DNA from: Cellulomonas sp. NTE-D12
GTDB taxonomy: Bacteria > Actinomycetota > Actinomycetes > Actinomycetales > Cellulomonadaceae
NCBI RefSeq assembly: GCF_027923705.1
Contig: NZ_AP026442.1
Span: forward strand, 3,596,001 to 3,660,000
Direction: 5' to 3'
DNA: 64,000 nucleotides
A model generated the notes under the pieces. That model saw only the letters and a program-made list of their open reading frames with translations, searched no databases and was not told the origin of the DNA. The position numbers and the translations under genes are program-made. Position 1 is the first letter of the stretch; each line of letters begins with the position of its first letter. Below, piece after piece: positions 34,734 through 42,844 of the stretch.

Positions 34734-36065
34734 TCACCCGAAGAACTTCGGTGCGTTCTCGCTCAGTGTCTTGTCCATCGTGTCGATGAACGCCGATGCG
34801 GATGTGTCGCCCTGAACGAGGAGGGTCTCCTCCTGCTGCAGGCGGGTGTTGGTCGTCGGGTCGAGCTGGGTGTCCCAGGGGAAGCAGATCGCGTTGCCGA
34901 GGTCATTCGCCTCGTCGAGGGCCTTCTGGTACAGAGGGGACGCGTTGCCCGGGACGGTGGTCTTCACGTTCGTCGTCGGGGACAGCGAACCGGAAGCGGC
35001 GTACGCGGCGGGGTACTTGGTGAGGGCGAACTTGAGGAAGTCCTTGACGAGGGGGTCGTAGGACTGGGCGCTCACGGCCATCCCGATGCCCGACGTGGCG
35101 ACGTACTCGTTGGCCGCTGTGGCTGATCCCGCCGCGGCGGGCAGCCGGAAGAAGTCAACGTTCTGACGAACGGACGGGTCGAGCTTGTCGGTCGCCAGGC
35201 TGGACAGCTCCCAGGTCCCGATGTTGTACATCGCGGCCTTGCCCGAGGTGAACAGGTTCTGCGCGTCGGAGTAGCCCTGGGAGGCGAACCCGTCCTGGAA
35301 GCACTTGTTCGAGCCGAGCTTGGCCAGCCAGTCCGCTGCCGCGGTGCCGGCCGCGTCGGAGAACTTCGCACCGCCCGTCTTGAGGGTCTTGACGTAGTCA
35401 GGTCCAGCGGTGCGGAACGGGTGGTAGGACATGTACCGCTCGAGCGGCCACTGGTCCTGCCCGTCAATCGCGATCGGTGTCACTCCGGCCGTCCGCAGCG
35501 CCGTGCACATCGCCGGGATGTCATCCAATGACGTCGGCACCGAGACGCCGGCCTTCTGGAAGAGCGCCTTGTTGTACCAGAAGAACTCCAGCTCGAACTG
35601 CATCGGCACCATGTACAGCGACCCGTCGTCGAAACGCTGGTAGTTCAGCGCGTTCGCCCGGTAGCTGTCATACAGGCCCAGGTCCTTCAGGAGCTTGTCG
35701 ACGTCCACGAGCTTGCCCTGCTTGGCCAGCTTCTGCGCGAACGGGGTCGCGTCGGTGTCGAAGAGCTCGGGCAGCTTGTTCGCCGCTGCGAGGGTCTCGT
35801 ACTTCTGGATGTAGGACGGTCGATCCGGGGTGGTGATCAGGTTCAGTGAGAATCCCGGGTGCGTGGACGCGTAGTCCTCGGCGATCTTCTTCATCGTGGT
35901 GATGACCGCCCCGTCCGCAGGCCGGGACAGCAGCCATGAGATCTGCCGACCCTTGACCGGCCCGGTCGCGTTCCCGCTCGCCGTGGCGCCGCCACCGCCG
36001 CTGCTGCACGCGGCGAGGAGAGCCACCGCGGCGGCCACGGCGGTCACCTTCATCGTGTTCTTCAT
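34734..36065 (-). CDS. Sugar ABC transporter substrate-binding lipoprotein (fructan operon)
   Basis: A 443-aa solute-binding protein family 1 lipoprotein. The signal MKNTMKVTAVAAAVALLAAC places the lipidated Cys at 20, followed by a Gly/Ser-rich linker. Typical stretches are DTDATPFAQKLAKQGKLVDV, FFWYNKALFQKAGVSVPTSL and YNIGTWELSSLATDKLDPSV. An ATG at 36077 touches the AAGGAG ribosome site, so the ATG at 36065 is preferred. Presumed to bind fructo-oligosaccharides or a related sugar because of the two GH32-type enzymes in the operon. Confidence 0.9.
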   Translation of the reverse strand: MKNTMKVTAVAAAVALLAACSSGGGGATASGNATGPVKGRQISWLLSRPADGAVITTMKKIAEDYASTHPGFSLNLITTPDRPSYIQKYETLAAANKLPELFDTDATPFAQKLAKQGKLVDVDKLLKDLGLYDSYRANALNYQRFDDGSLYMVPMQFELEFFWYNKALFQKAGVSVPTSLDDIPAMCTALRTAGVTPIAIDGQDQWPLERYMSYHPFRTAGPDYVKTLKTGGAKFSDAAGTAAADWLAKLGSNKCFQDGFASQGYSDAQNLFTSGKAAMYNIGTWELSSLATDKLDPSVRQNVDFFRLPAAAGSATAANEYVATSGIGMAVSAQSYDPLVKDFLKFALTKYPAAYAASGSLSPTTNVKTTVPGNASPLYQKALDEANDLGNAICFPWDTQLDPTTNTRLQQEETLLVQGDTSASAFIDTMDKTLSENAPKFFG

Positions 36066-36134
36066 CGAACAGCTCATCTCCTTGATGGGGTGGTGGCTCT
36101 CTTCACAACGAAGAGAGGTGGAGCATGGACGGGC

Positions 36135-37568
36135 TCAGCTGTCAGCTCGAACCCGCAGGCTGAGGTCGGTCACCGTGGCGCGCCCTTCCCCGACGAAGAC
36201 TCCGACCCGGCCGGCGTTCCGGTCGTAGATCCGAGCACTGAGCGAGACGGCACCGTCGACGACGGCCACCAGCAGGTCGTGATCGAGCACGACCTCCAGG
36301 ACGTGCTCACCGGCCGGAAGGGTGCACGGACGTTCCAGGTCGAACGGCACATCGCCGGAGATCTGCCACTGCATCGGGCCGGTCGAAGCGCGTGGCCACC
36401 GGTCGAGCACCATCCGATGGCGGCGCGGCTCCAACCGGACCACGTACCCCTCGTCACCGTCGGCGCTAGCCCGAAGGAGTACGCCCGCCTCGGTGGTGCC
36501 GTCGGTGATGTCGAAGGCGACCCTCAGGTAGCCGGTCACCGGCGCGGCGACGGTCGACACGACCGCCGCGTACCCGTCTGGGGCGTCCAGGACCAACGGT
36601 GTCGGGATGTCGATGACCGGCACATCCCGGTTGAATCCTTCGACCAGCTCGGCCGGCAACCCGAACCGCAGGCTTCCGTCGTCGTTCTGGTGCGCCTCCA
36701 GAGTGGACAGGGTCCCCGCCCACTGCCAGGCCCCCGCGTCGCAGTTACCTTCCTTGCTGGCGATCCAGCCGAAGAAGAACCGACGATCGCCGCGCGCGGC
36801 GGACTTGGCCGCGTAGAAGGCGCGGCCATCGACAGTGTCGTGATCCGGGACGGTCCAGGGACCGGTCGGGCTCGTACCGACGCGGTACCGGGTTGTGAAC
36901 GTCTCCGAGAACTCGGAGAACACCAGGTACCACCAGTCGCCCCACGCGAAGACGTCCGGGCACTCGTGCATCAGGAACCGGTGCGGATCCCAGAACGGCT
37001 CCGTCAACGTCCAGTCGACGAGATCTGTCGAGGTGAGCTGCGCCAGGACTCCCCGACGACGGTCGGGCCCTTCCTGGTGGCGTCCGGCGATCACCATCCG
37101 CCAGAGCCCGGCCTGGTCGTCGTAGAAGACGAACGGGTCGCGCCAGTCAGCTGTCTCGTACCCGGCCGGTGCGCCCAGCTCCCAGGCGGCATCGCGCACC
37201 CACGTGCCCATCTCGTCGGCACTTGTCGCGCGACGCACGACCTGCAGCGGCAGTCCGTCTGCTCCGAGGCGTTCGGGGTTCTGAGCTGTGTAGAACAGGT
37301 GGAAGACGTTGGCGTCGTCGCGCACGACGCTGCCCGTGTAGGCATTGAAGTCGGGGTCGGCCGGTCCACCGCACTCGAAGCTGATCCCTCGGTCGTCGAA
37401 CCGGACAAGATCCTTCGTCACGGCCAGAGCCCACGGAGTTCCAGGCTTCGGGTCGTCACGCCGCTCCAGCAGGTAGAAGAGCCAGAACGCACCATCGACG
37501 GCCACGGGGATCACGTCCCCCACCCAGCCCGACTCCGGCTGGAAGAAGGCCGAATACTCGATCGTCAC
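36135..37568 (-). CDS. Divergent GH32-type (clan GH-J) fructoside-acting enzyme
   Basis: A 477-aa five-bladed beta-propeller enzyme of the GH32 type, with a C-terminal sandwich (GVLLRASADGDEGYVVRLEP, VGVFVGEGRATVTDLSLRVR). WRDPFVF (Arg143-Asp144-Pro145) and HECPDVF (Glu202-Cys203) match the second and third GH32 motifs. The first motif WMNDPNG is replaced by GWVGDVIPV, where Asp18 is the probable nucleophile. No signal peptide. The start is GTG 37568 with GAAGGGG 8 bases upstream; the TTG at 37589 lies inside an operator and is rejected. First gene of the six-gene operon. Hydrolase and fructosyl-transferring activity are both possible. Confidence 0.8.
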   Translation of the reverse strand: MTIEYSAFFQPESGWVGDVIPVAVDGAFWLFYLLERRDDPKPGTPWALAVTKDLVRFDDRGISFECGGPADPDFNAYTGSVVRDDANVFHLFYTAQNPERLGADGLPLQVVRRATSADEMGTWVRDAAWELGAPAGYETADWRDPFVFYDDQAGLWRMVIAGRHQEGPDRRRGVLAQLTSTDLVDWTLTEPFWDPHRFLMHECPDVFAWGDWWYLVFSEFSETFTTRYRVGTSPTGPWTVPDHDTVDGRAFYAAKSAARGDRRFFFGWIASKEGNCDAGAWQWAGTLSTLEAHQNDDGSLRFGLPAELVEGFNRDVPVIDIPTPLVLDAPDGYAAVVSTVAAPVTGYLRVAFDITDGTTEAGVLLRASADGDEGYVVRLEPRRHRMVLDRWPRASTGPMQWQISGDVPFDLERPCTLPAGEHVLEVVLDHDLLVAVVDGAVSLSARIYDRNAGRVGVFVGEGRATVTDLSLRVRADS

Positions 37569-37585
37569 TTCGGGAGCCCCTTCGC

Positions 37586-37639
37586 TCAAACGTTTGATCT
37601 GAGGCTAGCCGGTGCGCCGCGCGATGGTCAAGCGTTTGA
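37586..37639 (-). promoter_or_regulatory. Promoter and paired LacI operators of the fructan operon
   Basis: TCAAACGTTTGA (37586-37597, perfect palindrome) and TCAAGCGTTTGA (37628-37639) lie 42 bases apart. On the minus strand TTGACC (37626-37631) and TAGCCT (37602-37607), separated by 18 bases, make a good -35/-10. The distal operator covers the -35 and the proximal one the expected transcription start. The same motif pair precedes the levanase gene. Confidence 0.8.
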
Positions 37640-38356
37640 TCTGCGCCGGCCACGAGCTCCGTTGCCGCAGACTCCGCCCCGGAGCCGGCGGCCGATTGGG
37701 CCGCCGGCGCCTCCCCGCCCGGCACGGACACGACAACGACGAAGGCCATCGGTTGAGCGAGTCCCACGGCGTGAAGGATCCGCGGGGCGTGCACGACCGG
37801 CAGCCGCAGGAGAGCGCCGTGGCGAGGTCCACTGAGGGCGCAACCGCGGCAGCAATGCCGCTTCGTCTCGCGAGGAGTTGGGGTCGTCTAGGGGTCAGCC
37901 TTCTCTATGGAGCGGCCCGACGTTGTGGGGCTAATGGGTCAGGTGAGACGCTCGGCCGCCAACCGCGGGAGTGGTGCGCCCCGCGCGGCGGTTCCCCCTT
38001 GGTACCCGCATGGTGAGGCGAGGTCTGAGGCCAGCGCACGCCGGTCCTGACTGCGACCGCTGTGACGTTGAAGGGCGAGGCCGGGAGCACGAGCACGAGC
38101 AGCTGAGTCGAACGGTCCCCGGTGGGCCCGAGCGACTGGCCGCAAGCCACAGCACGGCCAGTCGCTCGTTCCGCTACGACGGTGAACCCGGGCCAGGTGC
38201 GGCTGCCCGGTCAGGACGTCTTCGCGCGTGCGTAGGAGGTCCGCACCACACCTTCGGCGACCCACACGCCGGGCAGCGGTCCACCTGGCCTCGCAGCCTC
38301 TCGCCGTTCGTCATGGCTGTCATGGGTGTGTACATCCATGTCGGTGCTCGCCGGGG
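37640..38356. other. Non-coding gap with one hairpin
   Basis: About 720 bases between the fructan operon promoter and the end of the levanase gene. Short open frames exist on both strands but none has a ribosome site, family resemblance or convincing codon use. The only clear structure is the inverted repeat at 38129-38168. It may hold decayed sequence. Confidence 0.5.
38129..38168 (-). terminator. Inverted repeat, probable levanase terminator
   Basis: Perfect 13-bp arms, cgagcgactggcc (38129-38141) and ggccagtcgctcg (38156-38168), enclose a 14-base loop. It is about 190 bases past the levanase stop codon on the minus strand. No T-run follows, as is usual in high-GC actinobacteria. Confidence 0.5.
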
Positions 38357-40885
38357 TCAGGACGCCGGCTTGTTGGAGAATGTGACCTGGTCGAGAGAGA
38401 TGTGACCCCACGAGCCGGTGTTGTTGTCGACGACTTGCAGCTCCGCGGTCTGGCCGACGAGGTCGTTCACGTCCCAGGTCTGCCACGTCAGGTGCTCGTC
38501 GTCGTGGCCGGTCATCGTGCGCACGACCTGGCCACCCACGAGGAGGTTCACCGTGGTCTGGTCGTCGGACTCACCGACGACTGCATTCGGCACGCTGCTG
38601 AAGAGGATCTGGTCCACCATCAGGTGCCCCCAGGACCCCGCCGCGTGGTCGACGACCTCGAGGTGCGCCGTCCGTCCGATGAGGTCATGAACGTCCCAGC
38701 TCACGCTGGACATGGTGGCCGAGTCGTGACCTGTGGCGGTGCGCATCACGGTGTTGTCGACGATCAGGTTGACCGCGGTGGCACCGCTTGCGAAGTAGGG
38801 GTGGTTGCCACCCGCGATGAGAAAGTCGATGTAGTCGCGTGTGATCGTGAAGTCGGGCGACCGGACTGCGCCCATGGCGGAGTCTCCGCCGCCGACGTAG
38901 GTGTCGAGCACCTGGGAACCGACCTGGTTCGGCAGGGAGTCGGCGCTCGGTCCCTGGCTGGCGAAGTCGCCTGATGCGGTCCAGCCGCTTCCCCACGTGG
39001 AGCCCTCGAAGCCCTGGAACAGCGTCGACGGCCGTGGATGATTGCCGCCGCCGACGAGCGCGTTGATGTAGCGCGCCCCGATGGTGAACGACGGCGAGGT
39101 GAGCGTGCCGGTGGAGGCGTCGCCGCCGTTGTAGCTGGTCGCAAGCCTGGATCCTTCGTAGCCGCTGACGGGCTGCTGGCCGGGCAGGGTGCCGGACGCC
39201 GGACCCGCGCCGAAGGCAGTGCCGGACGTCGTCCAGCTCCCATACGTGGAGGACTCGAAGTCGTCGTAGGGCATGTCGGGTGCTGCAGCGGTCGTGATGC
39301 TGTCGAGCTCGCGGATGGAGGTGTTGCTGAAGGTGGCGCTGCCGCCCGAGCTGTAGAGCAGGATGCCGTTGTCGTTCGGGTCGAACATCACCTGGTTCGA
39401 CAGCACCTGCCGACCGTCGTCGATGAAGACCTCCACGCTCGAGCGGTCGACGAGGATCCTGAGATGGAGGGACGTGCGCCCTGCACCCACGGGCGCCTGG
39501 GACTGCTTCAGGCCGCCGAAGGCGTGTGCGGTGAAGTCCGAGGCGGTCCGGTCGACGTACACGTTGCCCTGGTAGTAGCCGATGCTCGTCTTGTGGTCCA
39601 GGTCTGAGGAGACGCCGACGGAGACGCCGACGTTGGTGGCGCTCGTCCAGGCAACGTCGGTATCGAGCTCGTAGGCCGCGCCGTGGTACGCAAGCTGGCC
39701 TTGGCCGTCGACAGTCTGAGTCGGAAGGGTCGACGTGCGGCTGGTGATGCCATCCAGCCCGGAGGTCGGTTGCGAGAGCAGGCTGTAGACCCCGCTGCCC
39801 TCCGACTTCAGCGTCAGGTCGCGCACGACCGACATCTGGCCGTTGTAGCCGTCACTCAGGTCGGTCTTGATCGGGTGGGGGGCGTAGTTCCAGTTGTCCA
39901 TCCAGCCGATCGCATGCCGCACCGTGTCGGGGCTGGTGCTGTCGGGCCACGTCACGCCGGCGTACCAGTCCCAGCCGTAGTCCAGCCACTGCGGTGCCGA
40001 CTGGTCGGGGGTGTACGACGTCCCGTCCCAGTTCCCGGGCCAGTAGGCGTAGGTGTCAGGTTGGCCGCTGTAGTCGCCCTGCATGCTGGCTCCCAGGACC
40101 CAATGGGTGGTGCCGTCGTCGGCCTTCATCTGGAACAGGTCGGGGCACTCGAACCCGCCGATGTTCGGGCTGGTGTACGAGAAGGTCGAACTGTAGGTCC
40201 AGTGCTTGAGGTCGACCGAGGTGTAGAAGACCGCCTTCTGCTGCTCACCGATGACGGCGACCCAGTCGGAGTGGGTGCTGTCCCAGGCGATCTTCGGGTC
40301 GCGGAACCAGTTGGAGCCGTCGGTGTTCGTGATGACCGGCGCCCCGTAGGGCGTGAACGTCGAGCCGCCGTCCGTGGAGTACCACAGGTACTGCTCCTGC
40401 TTGTACGCATCGCCGTCGGTGGGTTGCGTCGCCAACGCCACCACAGCACCTGCGCCGAAGCCGGCGGTGTTGTTGGTGTCGACCACCGACGACCCAGTCC
40501 ACACGGGGAACCGGCTAGAAAGAGGGATGGCCGCGCCCTGATCCGTGAAGACGGCGTTGTCGGACGTCGTCGTGTGTCGCCATCCGCCCGGTCCGTTGTC
40601 GAGTGCGCTCGAAAGGTAGTACAGGCTCGTCGTGCCGCCGATCGTTATCGGGCGCTGCGGGTCACTCAGCCACCCCGAAGGAGGCGTGAGGTGGTAGACG
40701 GCGCGCTGGGTGTCGGCTGGAGCGGTGGTCTCCGTGACCAACCGTGCACCGCCCAGATGCAGCGACGGTGCGGCCAACGCAAGTGCCGCAACCGCAGCCC
40801 CGGCTGCAGCAGCCGCAGTTGCACCGACGGCAACACGGCGGACGGCGGCCCAAGGCCGGAAGTTCTTCAGAGCGCGCACGTTCAT
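38357..40885 (-). CDS. Secreted multi-domain GH32 levanase/inulinase
   Basis: An 842-aa extracellular fructan hydrolase. A long basic N-terminus (NFRPWAAVRRVAV) and an Ala-rich hydrophobic run to about residue 42 form a signal peptide. The GH32 propeller has GWLSDPQRP (nucleophile Asp75), FRDPK (Asp196) and FECPDLF (Glu246). A beta-sandwich follows to about 530. The C-terminal 300 residues hold two copies of an approximately 80-aa module, each ending IGGGNHP-like (ALVGGGNHP, LIAGGNHP). Two approximately 65-aa modules with SWDVHDLIGRTAHLEVVD and TWDVNDLVGQTAELQVVD follow. AAGGAG precedes the ATG. It would release short fructans for the importer. Confidence 0.92.
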   Translation of the reverse strand: MNVRALKNFRPWAAVRRVAVGATAAAAAGAAVAALALAAPSLHLGGARLVTETTAPADTQRAVYHLTPPSGWLSDPQRPITIGGTTSLYYLSSALDNGPGGWRHTTTSDNAVFTDQGAAIPLSSRFPVWTGSSVVDTNNTAGFGAGAVVALATQPTDGDAYKQEQYLWYSTDGGSTFTPYGAPVITNTDGSNWFRDPKIAWDSTHSDWVAVIGEQQKAVFYTSVDLKHWTYSSTFSYTSPNIGGFECPDLFQMKADDGTTHWVLGASMQGDYSGQPDTYAYWPGNWDGTSYTPDQSAPQWLDYGWDWYAGVTWPDSTSPDTVRHAIGWMDNWNYAPHPIKTDLSDGYNGQMSVVRDLTLKSEGSGVYSLLSQPTSGLDGITSRTSTLPTQTVDGQGQLAYHGAAYELDTDVAWTSATNVGVSVGVSSDLDHKTSIGYYQGNVYVDRTASDFTAHAFGGLKQSQAPVGAGRTSLHLRILVDRSSVEVFIDDGRQVLSNQVMFDPNDNGILLYSSGGSATFSNTSIRELDSITTAAAPDMPYDDFESSTYGSWTTSGTAFGAGPASGTLPGQQPVSGYEGSRLATSYNGGDASTGTLTSPSFTIGARYINALVGGGNHPRPSTLFQGFEGSTWGSGWTASGDFASQGPSADSLPNQVGSQVLDTYVGGGDSAMGAVRSPDFTITRDYIDFLIAGGNHPYFASGATAVNLIVDNTVMRTATGHDSATMSSVSWDVHDLIGRTAHLEVVDHAAGSWGHLMVDQILFSSVPNAVVGESDDQTTVNLLVGGQVVRTMTGHDDEHLTWQTWDVNDLVGQTAELQVVDNNTGSWGHISLDQVTFSNKPAS

Positions 40886-40897
40886 CGGACTCCTTGA

Positions 40898-40955
40898 TCA
40901 AACGCTTGACCAGCGTGACGCGCGTCACTGTATTCGTGCTCAAACGTTCCATCAA
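40898..40955 (-). promoter_or_regulatory. Promoter and paired LacI operators of the levanase gene
   Basis: TCAAACGCTTGA (40898-40909) sits just upstream of the ribosome site, and the weaker TCAAACGTTCCA (40940-40951) lies exactly 42 bases away. On the minus strand TTGATG (40950-40955) and TACAGT (40927-40932), with 17 bases between, form a promoter whose spacer contains the distal operator. The motif and spacing match the fructan operon control region, so the same LacI protein should control both. Confidence 0.75.
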
Positions 40956-41070
40956 GGGGCATCTTGGTGTCGCCGGAAGTCTCCTTCGAGTGGTCACCAA
41001 CCCCACCGCCGGCACCACACAGCCGGCGGGCGTGCCCACCCAACAAGCCACCACCGCGACGACCACCCGG

Positions 41071-41092
41071 GCTAGCACGACAGCGTGCTAGC
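41071..41092. repeat. Short perfect inverted repeat
   Basis: Arms gctagcac (41071-41078) and gtgctagc (41085-41092) flank a 6-base loop in the 240-base gap between the levanase promoter and the tRNA gene. The gap otherwise shows only the tRNA terminator. Function unknown. Confidence 0.5.
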
Positions 41093-41120
41093 GAACACCC
41101 AGGTCAGCCCCGCAAACAGC

Positions 41121-41154
41121 AACTCCCGGCCGAGGAAGACCCCGACCGGGAGTT
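41121..41154 (-). terminator. Probable tRNA-Leu terminator
   Basis: Arms aactcccgg (41121-41129) and ccgggagtt (41146-41154) lie about 40 bases beyond the 3' end of the tRNA on the minus strand, followed by a mildly T-rich stretch (gctgttt). Confidence 0.6.
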
Positions 41155-41194
41155 AGCCGAACCCAAGAGCATCCGTTGGACGGACACCCCTCTG

Positions 41195-41277
41195 TGCGCG
41201 AGGCGGGATTTGAACCCGCACGCCCTTTCGGACACTGGCACCTGAAGCCAGCGCGTCTGCCGTTCCGCCACTCGCGC
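41195..41277 (-). tRNA. tRNA-Leu (anticodon CAG)
   Basis: An 83-nt tRNA with a perfect 7-bp acceptor stem (gcgcgag / ctcgcgc) and discriminator A. The D-arm begins tggcggaacgg, the anticodon stem-loop is ctggc-ttcaggt-gccag and the T-arm is gcgggttcaaatcccgc. The long variable arm (tgtccgaaagggcg) is the leucine type. CAG reads CUG, the dominant Leu codon in this genome. The 3' CCA is not encoded. It sits next to the fructan locus, a usual place for island insertion. Confidence 0.96.
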
Positions 41278-41577
41278 GCGCCGGAGAACATTAGCACGGT
41301 GCCAGGGGCCCCCGACGCCACCGTCATGACCCCCCGCAAGCGCCCCTCCAGCCCCCGCCGCGGGCACGGACGAGCCCTCCCCACGGCCCCGCGCCGCACC
41401 GGCAGCGGTCCCCCCAGACCCGGCACCAACGGCCCACACCAGCGCGCCGAGCAGCACCGACGCCGCAGCGCGCTGCCCACGCGGATACGATCGAACCGGG
41501 TCGGCGCGCACCCACGCTCGCGCACACCCCCTCGCCTGGCCCCTCCGCCGGCGACGACCGGTGAAGGAGGTGGCGTG
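41278..41577. promoter_or_regulatory. Upstream region of the cell-wall signalling operon
   Basis: 300 bases without a gene. A TACGAT hexamer at 41486-41491 fits a -10 element for the plus-strand operon, but no good -35 is seen at the right spacing. GAAGGAGG at 41563-41570 is the ribosome site of the first gene. Confidence 0.35.
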
Positions 41578-42285
41578 ATGGGCATCCTCGACAAGTTCGA
41601 GAACGGGGTGGAGCGCGCGGTCAACAACGCCTTCACCCGCTTCGCCCGGAGCGAGGTCAAGCCGGTCGAGCTGGTCAGCGCGCTGCGCCGCGAGGTGGAC
41701 GACCGGGCGGCGGTGGTGGACCGGGACCGGACCGTCGTGCCCAACGACTTCGTCATCGAGCTGTCCACGTCGGACTACGACCAGGTCGAGGCGTGGGGCG
41801 CCGAGACGCTGGCCGACGAGTTCGCGGCGAACGTCACCGACCACGCCGCCAGCCAGCGGTACGCCTTCGTCGGGCCGGTGACCGTGTCCTTCGCCGAGGA
41901 CCCGGACCTGGAGACGGGCCGGTTCACGGTGAAGAGCTCGACGGTGCGCGGTGCGGTGGCGCCGGCCACCACGGCTGCGCCGAGCCCGCGGCACCCGCTG
42001 CTGGACATCGACGGTCAGCGGTACCTGCTGACCGGTCCGGTGACGGTGATCGGCCGCGGCTCGGAGGCGGACATCATCGTCGACGACCCCGGCGTCTCCC
42101 GTCGGCACCTGGAGATCCGCGTCACGCCGGACGGTGTGATCGCCACGGACCTCGGCTCCACCAACGGACTGTTCGTCGAGGGCCACCAGGTCCCCGCCGC
42201 CACCCTGCTCGACGGCAACACGCTCACCATCGGCCGCACCCGGATCCTGTTCTGGACCGGTGGCGAGCCGGAAGCGGACGGGTGA
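41578..42285 (+). CDS. fhaA: FhaA-like protein (DUF3662 + FHA domain)
   Basis: A 235-aa phosphothreonine-binding regulator. Residues 1-115 are the FhaA N-terminal domain (MGILDKFENGVERAVNNAFT, ALRREVDDRAAVVDRDRTVV). A short linker leads to an FHA domain at about 150-225 with IGRGSEADIIVDDPGVSRRH and DLGSTNGLFVEG. In mycobacteria the equivalent binds the phosphorylated pseudokinase MviN to limit peptidoglycan synthesis at the poles. It opens the operon that continues to PknB. The linker is much shorter than in mycobacterial FhaA. Confidence 0.95.
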   Translation: MGILDKFENGVERAVNNAFTRFARSEVKPVELVSALRREVDDRAAVVDRDRTVVPNDFVIELSTSDYDQVEAWGAETLADEFAANVTDHAASQRYAFVGPVTVSFAEDPDLETGRFTVKSSTVRGAVAPATTAAPSPRHPLLDIDGQRYLLTGPVTVIGRGSEADIIVDDPGVSRRHLEIRVTPDGVIATDLGSTNGLFVEGHQVPAATLLDGNTLTIGRTRILFWTGGEPEADG

Positions 42286-42294
42286 CACCGGCGC

Positions 42295-42840
42295 ATGAGC
42301 GAGGTCACGGTCACTCTGCTGCGCTGGGGATACCTGGCGCTGCTGTGGGTCCTGGTGCTGTCCGCCATCTCGGTGCTCCGCCGGGACCTGTACGGCACCC
42401 GGATCGTCGACCGCCGACGCGCCGCGCAGGCCGCCCGCAGCAGTAACGCCCAGCCGGTCCCCGCGTCCACCATCCCGGAACCGCCGAGCCCCGCGGCACC
42501 CGAGGCCGCCGCACCGGCCCGGCAGCCGCGCCGCTCGCGCTCCACCGGCGGCCCCACCCGCCTGGTGGTGACCGAAGGGGCGCTGCGCGGCACCATCCTC
42601 CCGCTGGGCTCGTCGTCCGTGCTGGTCGGCCGCTCGCCCAGCTGCACCCTGGTGCTGGACGACGACTACTCGTCCTCCCGCCACGCCCGCCTGTTCCAGC
42701 AGGGCGACCAGTGGTTCGTCGAGGACCTCGGCTCCACCAACGGCACGTTCGTCGGCGAGCGTCGCGTCGAGTCACCCACCCCCGTCCCCACCGGCACGCC
42801 GGTGCGGGTGGGCCGCAGCGTCCTCGAGCTGCAGAGGTAA
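42295..42840 (+). CDS. fhaB: FhaB-like membrane FHA protein
   Basis: A 181-aa protein with an N-terminal membrane segment (residues about 7-26, LLRWGYLALLWVLVLSAISV). A basic/Pro/Ala linker leads to a C-terminal FHA domain (VLVGRSPSCTLVLDDDYSSS, EDLGSTNGTFVGERRV). It corresponds to FhaB (FipA partner) of mycobacteria, which binds phosphorylated division proteins. It lies 9 bases after fhaA and 4 bases before the phosphatase gene. Confidence 0.95.
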   Translation: MSEVTVTLLRWGYLALLWVLVLSAISVLRRDLYGTRIVDRRRAAQAARSSNAQPVPASTIPEPPSPAAPEAAAPARQPRRSRSTGGPTRLVVTEGALRGTILPLGSSSVLVGRSPSCTLVLDDDYSSSRHARLFQQGDQWFVEDLGSTNGTFVGERRVESPTPVPTGTPVRVGRSVLELQR

Positions 42841-42844
42841 CCGG

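Noticed and set aside
36066..36077. ATG at 36077 as start of the fructan binding protein
   Set aside because: It directly abuts AAGGAG, leaving no spacer; ATG 36065 is better placed and gives a normal lipoprotein signal.
37569..37589. TTG start at 37589 for the GH32-like gene
   Set aside because: It lies inside the perfect operator palindrome and has no ribosome site; GTG 37568 has a strong one.
37971..38405. 144-codon plus-strand ORF in the fructan gap
   Set aside because: No ribosome site or family similarity, low-complexity Arg/Gly composition, and overlap with the levanase 3' end.
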